From Saccopteryx bilineata (Eukaryota; Chordata; Mammalia; Chiroptera; Emballonuridae): a stretch of DNA of 64,000 nt. The stretch is taken from NCBI RefSeq assembly GCF_036850765.1, contig NC_089494.1, forward strand, positions 233,324,779 to 233,388,778, in the 5' to 3' direction. Below are positions 56,086 through 64,000 of this stretch, piece after piece. The translations under genes were made by a program, and so were the position numbers. The notes beneath the pieces were generated by a model that was not told the origin of the DNA, ran no database searches, and saw only the letters and a program-made list of their open reading frames with translations. The first letter of the stretch is position 1; each line of letters opens with the position of its first letter.

Positions 56086-57629
56086 ACTCTAGGAAAATAG
56101 CATAACCTTTGTTTTTATCCCCATGATGTCTCCTTTACTGAAACCTGACCATACATTTGAAGAGCCAGCAAACTGTAGTTTGCTGTGATAATGCTCCTAA
56201 AAATATCATACTATTCTAAGGCCACAGAAGTGTTCTGAATACAATCAATGCTTATATATGAGAAGAGTACAACGCTGCTGCTGCCACAATATTGCATCTT
56301 TTTCACATTTAAGGGCATAATATTTCCAGGAGGATTTGGCATTCAGTGTCAGCACTTTTCCTAACTATGACTTAGCAGTGTTCAGTATTCTTGCTTTGTA
56401 GACTGGGAAGAAAGTGCTTCTTTGTCCTTATCTGTTCTGACGATTTGATATATTTAGGTTTATCTCATGAATATCATTGGCTGATATTTTTGGTGTTTCA
56501 TAAAAATAGATGTTTTTCAGCTCTACAGAGCTATAGCTATAGTTTATAATAAACTTTATATTACAGTGTTCAAGGAAGAAATTATGATAAATCGAGACCA
56601 TTCCCTGCTTATAAGCCAGATCTCGCCATTTTTTCCACTTCTCCTCATTTAGCCTAGAGGGGAAGTTTTATCCACCATTTGAGATTATCTCACCTGGCTA
56701 TTCTTAGTTTCAGAATTTTTTAAATCATCAGATGATCAAAAAAACTTATTCAGCATCTTTTTTATGGTACTTATAAACGTGAATCAGACACTAACCTTTA
56801 GATACTAATGAATATTGGCAAAGGAAACCAAGGTGCTTTAGAGCAATTCAGAGTTCCCCAAGTAAAGTACACTCAAGCCATTTAGCTAAGGTTTGACTTT
56901 GATATTGTTACAGTCTGACTCCATGACAGTTGAAACTGTAATGACAACTAAAAAAAATCTCAACAATCCCAACAGTTCAACTTCAGTTTTTTAGGATTTA
57001 AAAGACATGGCAAAGAAACATGTTATTTAATATATATTAAGTGCCTTTTTCTTGCAGAAGGCCATGTTCAGCACCATAAGGGATAGCTCTAACACTTACA
57101 AGACCAGAAAGGGTCACATGATATACCCACTCAGAGGACCAAATCTCTCTCTCCTTCCACAAATTTTAATGCCCTTTATCAGCATTAATTTAAAGAAAAG
57201 ACAGGCTTATTTAAATGTTAATAAAAACCTATAGGTCCAGTTCTGTGTGTTAATGGAGTGAAATATAAATAATAAGATTTCTGTGGTTTAAGGGAAGGTA
57301 AATAGGGCCGCTTGATCAAAAATTTGTTCTTGACCTGTCTGCCAAAGTTTATGAAATTTTTACTGTTGGCAAGGCTGTGATAATCTTTCTCTTGGCTTGT
57401 ACTAAGGCTTAGCATGAGCCTGGGAATTTAAACTACACCTGCTCTTTGGCTTTAGCTTCAGGCTCAAGTGTTGGAAGACTGATTTGTAAATGCCATATTT
57501 ATGTCAGTTTTGGCAACCTTGAACTTGTGTGGGATCATGAGGATTATATCATATAATGGTACATATAATCGGTGTAATGATCATGCAAGCACAGTATGAC
57601 ATTTGTATTGATTTTAAATAACTGAGCAT
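56086..57629. other. unassigned single-copy sequence
   Basis: About 1.5 kb, AT-rich, no gene or named repeat. Confidence 0.4.
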
Positions 57630-57747
57630 GTTTTATTGTTTAAATTTTTAATTGTGGTAAAATACATGTAACAAAATTTATCATGTTAATCATTAAGTAT
57701 GAAGTTCAGTGATGTTAAGTATACTCACATTGTTGTGCCTCTGTCTT

Positions 57748-58092
57748 AGTCCATTTCCGCTGCCATAACAAAATACCATACACCAAGGGGCTTATAAAAC
57801 ACTATATTGCACACAGTTCTGGAGGCTGGGAAGCCCGTGATCAAGTGACAGGAATATTCAGTCTTGGTGGAGACCAGCCTCTTGGTTCATAGACTATTTC
57901 TGTGCTCTGTCTTCACATGGTGGAAGTAGCAAAATTATTCTCTTGATGCATCTCTTAGAACACTGATCTATTCAAAAGAGCTTCACCCTTAATCACTTCC
58001 CAAGGTTTCTACCTCCCAATACCATCATATTGTGCATCAGCTTTCAACATAGGAATTTTTGAAGGATACAAACCTTTAGACCACAGTAGCAA
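57748..58092 (-). mobile_element. MLT1-type MaLR LTR inserted in the old L1
   Basis: Antisense: TGTCTTAGTCCATTTCCGCT, AACAAAATACCATACACCAA, CAGTTCTGGAGGCTGGGAAG, ACCTCCCAATACCATCATAT, AACCTTTAGACCACAGTAGC. The flanking L1 phrases resume on both sides. Confidence 0.9.
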
Positions 58093-59114
58093 CCAATCTT
58101 AGAACTCTTCATCTTATAAAACTGAAACTTTATACCCATTACACAGCTCCCTATTCCTCTTTCCCCTAACCTCTGGCAACCACTATTCCACTTTTGTCTG
58201 TATGAATTTGACTACTCTAGGTACCTTATGTAAATGGAATTATATAATATTTGTTTTTGTAATGCTTTATTTTATTTAACATAATGTCTTCAAAATTCAT
58301 CCAGGTTGTAGTTGTAGCATGAGTAGGAAGTCCCTTCCTTTCTTAGGCTGAATAATATTCAATTTAGATTGAATAATATACTATATTTTGTTTATTCATT
58401 TATTTATGGATTGACACTTGGGTTGCTTCCACAGTTTAACTATTATGAATAATACTGTTATGAACCTGGGTTTAAAAATATCTGTTTAAAGTACTGCTTT
58501 CAATTTCTTTGAAGTACACCCAGAAGTACTTAATGGGTCATATGGTAATTGCATTTTCAACTTTTTTGAGGAACTGCCAAATTATTTTTTCACAACAACT
58601 GCATTATTTTATATTCTAACACAACAGTACGCAGGGATTGTTTTTCATATCCTTGCCAATGTTAGTTATTTTTTGTTTACTGTTTTTTCTAATAGCCATC
58701 TTAATCGGTGTGATATGTTATCTTATTGTTATTTTGATTTGAAATTTTCTACTGATTAATCAGATTGTTTCTTGTTGGATAGTTAAAGAAATTCTTTATA
58801 TATTCTAGGTATAACCCCTTATCAGATATACGGTATGCAAGTATTTTATTCCATTTTGTAAGTTGCTTTTTTATTTTTTTGCTGTGTCTCGTGATATACA
58901 GAAATATTAAATTATTATGTACTCTTACTTTTTTTTTTTGTCTTCGAGTTTGGTATCATATCAATGAAATAATTGTCAAATCCAGAATCATGAAGTTTCC
59001 CTCCTATGTTATCCTCCAAGAGTTTTAGAGTTTTATCTCCTACCTCACTTTTTAGTAATTGTTATATATATTGCAAAGTAGGGGTCCAGCTTCGTTCTCA
59101 TTTTTGCATTCTTT

Positions 59115-59433
59115 TTTTTTTCTTACAGAGACAGAGTCAGAGAGAGGCATAGATAGGGACAGACAGGAACGGAGAGATATGAGAAGCATCAATCATCAGT
59201 TTTTCGTTTTGACACCTTAGTTGTTCGTTGATTGCTTTTTCATATGTGCCTTGACCTTGGGGCTACAGCAGACTGAGTGATCCCTTGCTTGAGCCAGCGA
59301 CTTTGGGTCCAAGCTGTTGAGCTTTGCTCAAACCAGGTGAGCCTGTGCTCAAGCTGGCAACCTCGGGGTCTTGAACCTGGGTCTTCTGCATCCCAGTTTC
59401 ATGCTCTATCCACTGCACCACAGCCTGATCAGG
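59115..59433 (-). mobile_element. tRNA-derived SINE, long bat type, inserted in the old L1
   Basis: Antisense: GATATGAGAAGCATCAATCA, GAGCCAGCGACTTTGGGTCC, CTCGGGGTCTTGAACCTGGG, TATCCACTGCACCACAGCCT. Perfect 18 bp target-site duplication CTCATTTTTGCATTCTTT at 59097-59114 and 59434-59451. Confidence 0.93.
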
Positions 59434-59789
59434 CTCATTTTTGCATTCTTTATTTTTTCTTTTGTGTGGGAATAGTTAGTTTTTTAATTCTTTGTTCTTC
59501 TGCATATGGGTGACCAGTTTTCTAAACACCATTTGTTGAAAAGATTGACCTATTTCCCTTGAATAATCTTGGTACATTTGGTCAAAAAGCATCTGACCAT
59601 ATGGGTTTATTTCTGGGCTCTCTATTTAATCCATTGGTCTATATATGTCTATCATTATGTCATTAACACACTGTTTTGATACTGTAGCTAGGTAGTAAGT
59701 TTTGAAATTAGGAAGTTTGGGACTTCCAACTTTGCTCTTTTTCAAAATTGTTTTGGCTTTTTAAAGTTCCCTATGGTTCCATAACATCT

Positions 59790-60142
59790 TTTTTCTTTTT
59801 GTTCTTTTTTTTTTAAGCTAGAGAGAGCAATAGGCAGGAAGGGACAGAGATGAGAAGCATTAACTCATAGTTGCATCACTTTAGTGGTTCATTGATTCCT
59901 TCTCAGATGTGCCTTGACCAGGGGGCTCCAGCCAACCCAGTGACCCCTTGCTCAAGCCAGCAACCTTGGGCTTCAGACCAGTGACCTTTGGGCTTAAGCC
60001 AGTGACCATAGTATCCTGTAAATGATCCCATGCTCAAGCCAGTGATCCCACACTCAGGCAGGCAACCTCAGCGTTTGAACCTGGGACCTCAACATTCCAG
60101 GTAAGTGCTTTATCCACTGTGCCACGACCAATTAATCAGATT
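59790..60142 (-). mobile_element. tRNA-derived SINE inserted in the old L1, expanded internal repeat
   Basis: Antisense: GATGAGAAGCATTAACTCAT, GTGCCTTGACCAGGGGGCTC, several CAAGCCAGYGAYC-type units in a row (59950-60060), GTTTGAACCTGGGACCTCAA and TTATCCACTGTGCCACGACC. The likely target duplication is TTCCATAA on both sides. The internal CAAGCCAGTGA motif is repeated more often than in the other copies. Confidence 0.8.
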
Positions 60143-60564
60143 CCATAAGAATTTTAATGTGAATATTTTATTTTTGAAAAAATGTCATTGGGATTTTAAT
60201 AGAGATTACATTAAATCTACAAATCATCTTGGGTGGTATTGACATCTAAAAAACGTTAAGGCTTCTAATCCATGTACACACAGGTGTTTTTCCATTTGTT
60301 TGCATCTTCTTTAATTTCTTTCAATGTTTTATAGTTTCCAGTGTACAAGGTTTTTGCCTCCCTGGTTAAGTTTACTCCTAAATATTTTATTCCTTCTGGT
60401 CCTATTGTAAATGGAGTTGTTTTTTTTTCTCAATTTCCTTTACATATTATTTATTGTTAGTGTGTAGAAACACAATTTTTTTTGTGTCGATTTGTCTCAT
60501 GTGACTTTGCTGAATTTATTATTTCCTTTGGCATTTTTTTTGTGGATGGACATTAATTGTTTTA

Positions 60565-61105
60565 AAATTATTGAATTTATTGAGGTGATATTTTTAATAT
60601 ATATATATATATTTTTTTTTTTTTGCATTTTTCTGAAGCTGGAAACAGGGAGAGACAGTCAGACAGACTCCCGCATGCGCCCGACCGGGATCCACCCGGC
60701 ACGCCCACCATGGGGTGACGCTCTGCCCATCCTGGGCGTCGCCATGTTGCGACCAGAGCCACTCTAGCACCTGAGGCAGAGGCCACAGAGCCATCCCCAG
60801 CGCCCGGGCCATCTTTGCTCCAATGGAGCCTTGGCTGCGGGAGGGGAAGAGAGAGACAGAGAGGAAGGCGCGGCGGAGGGGTGGAGAAGCAAATGGGCGC
60901 TTCTCCTGTGTGCCCTGGCCGGGAATCGAACCCGGGTCCTCTGCACGCTAGGCTGACGCTCTACTATTGAGGTGATATTGGTTAACAAAATCATATAGGT
61001 TCCAGGTGCACAACTCTGCAACACATCGTTCATGTACTGCACTGTGTGCTCAACACCCAAGTCAGATCTCCCTCCATCACCACCTATTACTCTTCTAGGT
61101 AAGCA
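60565..61105 (-). mobile_element. old L1 3' end, interrupted by a Rhin-1
   Basis: GAATTTATTGAGGTGATAT before, and TTGGTTAACAAAATCATATA, TTCCAGGTGCACAACTCTGC and CACTGTGTGCTCAACACCC after the SINE form a continuous antisense L1 3'UTR. Confidence 0.75.
60593..60964 (-). mobile_element. Rhin-1 SINE, young, lacking the A box
   Basis: Antisense; in SINE sense it begins GTAGAGCGTCAGCCTAGCGT, so the tRNA 5' part with the A box is absent, as in 5613-5994. The B box GGTTCGATTCC is intact. Shares with 5613-5994 the variants CCGCCGCG, CCTAGCGTGC and the ATGG..CGCCCAGGATGGGC segment. Perfect 15 bp target-site duplication TATTGAGGTGATATT at 60578-60592 and 60965-60979. Confidence 0.93.
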
Positions 61106-63039
61106 TTTTTCAGACAAGTTAGAGTGGATAAAAGCCCATGTGATTTATACACTGATGTATAAGTGTATATTCATATAAGTATAAAATGCTACAATGAGGA
61201 ATATTGTTAAGATTTTTAATTTTATTTCCAAAATATTTATTAAAATATTCCAAATTAATTTGGAAATACATTGAAGTCTAATGGGTCTATTAAGAGTGAT
61301 TCTATTAAATAAATAGCTTTTTTAAATGTAATTAAAGAAATGAGAAACTGAGAAATGTTCCAAGAAAACAGAAATGATTTGAATAGTTTAGATGTCTGAC
61401 TTATTCTGTGTTTGTAAGCTGGCAATTTCCACTTGTTTAAAAGGTCAGATATTAAGCATAACAATTACATTTATGTTTTTCTAGGTACTGTGTGAGGAAC
61501 ACAGATTTTCTCATTTATATGTATTTTTTCTTGATCTACAACTATAGTTTTTCTTTCTTTACAATCAAATAAACAGAATTCTGATATTGATTATTTCTTT
61601 ATTAATCCTAGTGTCAAAGCTGCCATAAAGCGTCTAAACTTCTCTTAACTCTTCTGAGAAATTAGACGTTCTGAGGACATGTGAATACAGGCAGCCAGGT
61701 CATTTCTGCTTTTACTGTATTTGTCACATCCCTTTGAACATGAATTTATTTCTGACAAGTAAATATGGTTCACATGATATTTTGGGAAGAGTTATGAGAG
61801 GAAATGCTGCTTATTTTTTATTGTTTTATATATGGAAATCATAAGGAAGCATAATTTTAAAGTTATTTCTCATTTACTATGAGTGACCATGTTGAATTAA
61901 AAGCTAAAAACCTATGGAATCTTGAAGCCATTTACCCTAGGGATGCAAAAGTCTTTGGAGCCATTTGCCTCTTGAGAACTGTTAGAAAAAAATGATTTGA
62001 GGAATTATTAATTCTCATTTATGGTTTGGTGAAAGCTGTTATTCTTAACTAGCATATTGTAGTGGGAAAAATATGACCCTTAAGATGAGACAAACCAGAT
62101 TTTAAATCCAAGCTAAAAAAAATAGCTTTTTCATTTTAGGAATGTTAATTAATCACATTAAGTTTTAGTTTCCTCAATATTGACATAAGTACAAAGATAT
62201 ATAACTCCTTGATTTCTTGTAGGGAACCATTGAAGTAAATACAAAAAACCTCGATTATGAAACCTGCCACATATTAGGTTCTCCCAAATCATATCTTTTT
62301 AAAATTTATCAGTAACTTTCTCACCAGCCTCTAGATCTGCTAAGAAGTAGGTAAAATTCTTCTTGTCACATGCCATCACACCTCTCCATCTTAGTTGTCC
62401 TTCTGCCTTAAGGAGCGCCTTTCTATACTTTGTTACATTAGTCTACACTCAAAATTTGAGCCCATATCTCAGTGTATAGTGAAAACCTGTTGGAGAGTTA
62501 TAGGTAATCTAGGCTAACAAATATTGACCATTGTCTACACGATAGACTGGTTTTGAGGATTGCCCAAATTCTTCTGAGCAGACTATAATCTTTGCTTACT
62601 TTGCTGCCTACATAGCTATCTAGTGTATTTTGTGTTATTTCTGAAGAATTGGAAATGGGGGGGGGGCAGAAATAGACTTATGTATCTTTAACAAAGCCTG
62701 TACTTTCAGTGGAACAAATGGAGTGTATGAAATTTTCCAATGTCTATTTCAAGAATTCTCTAATAACCTGAAGTACAGTATTGACTGGATGTCTGCAATG
62801 TGAGTGAGTGAAAAAGACTAAGAAAGAAGGAAGTGAGGTGTGGGACCTGGAAAAAAAAAGTAAGGAAGAGAGGCAGGAAAATTGGGAAGAATGAGATGGG
62901 AGAAAAAAATCTGCTCAGTGATTTTCCTTCATTTGTTTATTTAATATGTATTTATTATCTGTTTGGTGACAGGAATCATGTTAGTCCTGGGCACACACTG
63001 ATGATTAAGTAATAATAAAATAATAAGAAAACATATATT
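61106..63039. other. mostly unassigned; possible MIR at 62055-62290
   Basis: Mostly unique AT-rich sequence. 62055-62290 (TGAGACAAACCAGATTTTAA, TTAGTTTCCTCAATATTGAC) could be a diverged MIR. 62930-63010 resembles a MIR/L2 tail. A G8 run is at 62659-62666. Confidence 0.35.
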
Positions 63040-63265
63040 ATTTATTATGGACTAAGTTCCCAAATAAATATTTTGAAAATATTAAATCATTTATCTTCAT
63101 AACATCCTGTAAGGTAGGTATTATTATGGCCCTCATTTTACAAATGCGGAAACTGAGGAATAACAGACAATATACACATAGTCACTGAGTGACGTAGCTG
63201 GGATTTGATCCCAGGCAACCCCGCTCTGGAGCCATGGCTCTTAATCACAACTCTGTACTAACTCT
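63040..63265 (-). mobile_element. MIR SINE
   Basis: Antisense, well matched: TAAATCATTTATCTTCATAA, CATCCTGTAAGGTAGGTATT, CATTTTACAAATGCGGAAAC, GGGATTTGATCCCAGGCAAC, CTGGAGCCATGGCTCTTAAT. Confidence 0.85.
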
Positions 63266-64000
63266 TCTTTAGGGGCCATAGTCCATGAGCACTATAAGAA
63301 GAGGGGCATAAAGGAGAGGGACAATTAATAGACATTTGTTAGGATAAAAAGCATGGGAAGATTAGGGAACAAACAGGAAAGTCTTCTCTCCTAAGGTTCC
63401 AGAATTGGGAAGGGATTCCTTCCAGAGAAGGTGAGATTTGTGCCTGTTGATGGATAAGTGGAATTCAGCAAAGTGAGGGTGGGACAGAGGATGCCCAGAG
63501 AAATATGAACCTCATTAGTAAAGGTAAAGATTGTGCATTTATATTATATAAAAGAAATAATATTTGCAACAGCTGCATCATTCTGTATTACTGAATAGAA
63601 AAATTTCTCTCCGTATTTTACATGCGCTGCTAAAACCTATCATGTGGATTTCAAAAACCATTGGTACAGCTGGCATTTTAATTACAGTGGAGCTGTAATA
63701 GAAGGGAATGAGTTATATCTCTGCATCAAGCATGAAGCTTGCAATAGTGTCTCAGGTTTAAAAGAATAAAATGAAACCATGTCTCTGAAGTGTATCCTGA
63801 TTTTCAGAAGTATAAATTAAGACACAAATCTGTGCCTGGAAAGACATCCTATTGTTGGTTTTAAGACCTTTCTTTTCCAACATAGTGAACAATGTTTAAT
63901 AATCAGAACTTTCTGGATTTTGAATTGGGTTTGTGAATAAAGTGATTAAAGGAAATATAACCCAAGTTTTTTTCTATAAAAATCAATAATCAAAAATGAA
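63266..64000. other. unassigned sequence to window end
   Basis: No gene or named repeat recognised. Confidence 0.4.

Larger units (their letters stand above)
57630..60577 (-). mobile_element. ancient L1 (3'UTR and ORF2 remnant), broken by three insertions
   Basis: Antisense L1 phrases run in order: AATTGTGGTAAAATACATGT (57650), TGAAGTTCAGTGATGTTAAG, then after an MLT1: TGAAACTTTATACCCATTAC, ATGAATTTGACTACTCTAGG, TTGCTTCCACAGTTTAAC, GGTCCAGCTTCGTTCTCA, after a SINE: CCAGTTTTCTAAACACCATT, GTTTTGATACTGTAGC, after another SINE: AATGTCATTGGGATTTTAAT and CTAAATATTTTATTCCTTC. Fully pseudogenic. Confidence 0.8.

Overview
The window is mammalian nuclear DNA, AT-rich and almost entirely non-coding for the host. 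The commonest young repeat is a tRNA-derived SINE with the GGCTCAG/GGTTCGATTCC head and the CATTGGAGCAAAGATGGCC body that I recognise as the Rhin-1 type of horseshoe bats (Rhinolophidae/Hipposideridae). Together with a second bat-type tRNA SINE and a distinctive L1 lineage, this points to a rhinolophoid bat (inference from repeats only). I find no exon, processed pseudogene, rRNA, true tRNA or CRISPR array. The coding sequences that stand out belong to L1 retrotransposons.

Layout. 1-14.6 kb: unique AT-rich sequence with SINEs, MIRs, an MLT1 LTR, a MER20, a decayed antisense L1 (7.5-9.7 kb) and a ~335 bp inverted-repeat DNA transposon (13.65-13.98 kb). 14.66-19.46 kb: L1 element A (+ strand), with a complete 5'UTR, intact ORF1 (325 aa) and the first ~369 codons of ORF2. 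It is cut at its 3' end, has no poly(A), yet has perfect target-site duplications. 20.8-24.6 kb: a hAT-type DNA transposon fragment, an MLT1, then three related LTRs in direct/inverted/direct order. 25-47 kb: mostly unassigned sequence with scattered MIR, MLT1, Rhin-1 and 5'-truncated L1 3' ends. 47.37-55.21 kb: L1 element B (- strand), full length, with an open 1275-codon ORF2, ORF1 carrying one nonsense codon, a monomeric 5'UTR and target-site duplications. 55.3-61.1 kb: older antisense L1 fragments, the larger one broken up by an MLT1 and three SINEs. 61.1-64 kb: mostly unassigned, with MIRs.

How the parts relate. The two L1s share a start of about 110 bp (CRE plus YY1-like site), the T-rich leader before ORF1, both ORFs and an unusually long inter-ORF spacer. 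They have unrelated CpG-rich 5'UTR middles. In both copies the spacer holds an extra 79-80 codon frame whose stop overlaps the ORF2 start codon. L1 activity also explains the SINEs, many of which have 9-19 bp target-site duplications and A tails. The items most worth a second look are the spacer ORF, the 3'-truncated L1 with target-site duplications, the monomeric/mosaic 5'UTRs, and a Rhin-1 subgroup lacking the A box.
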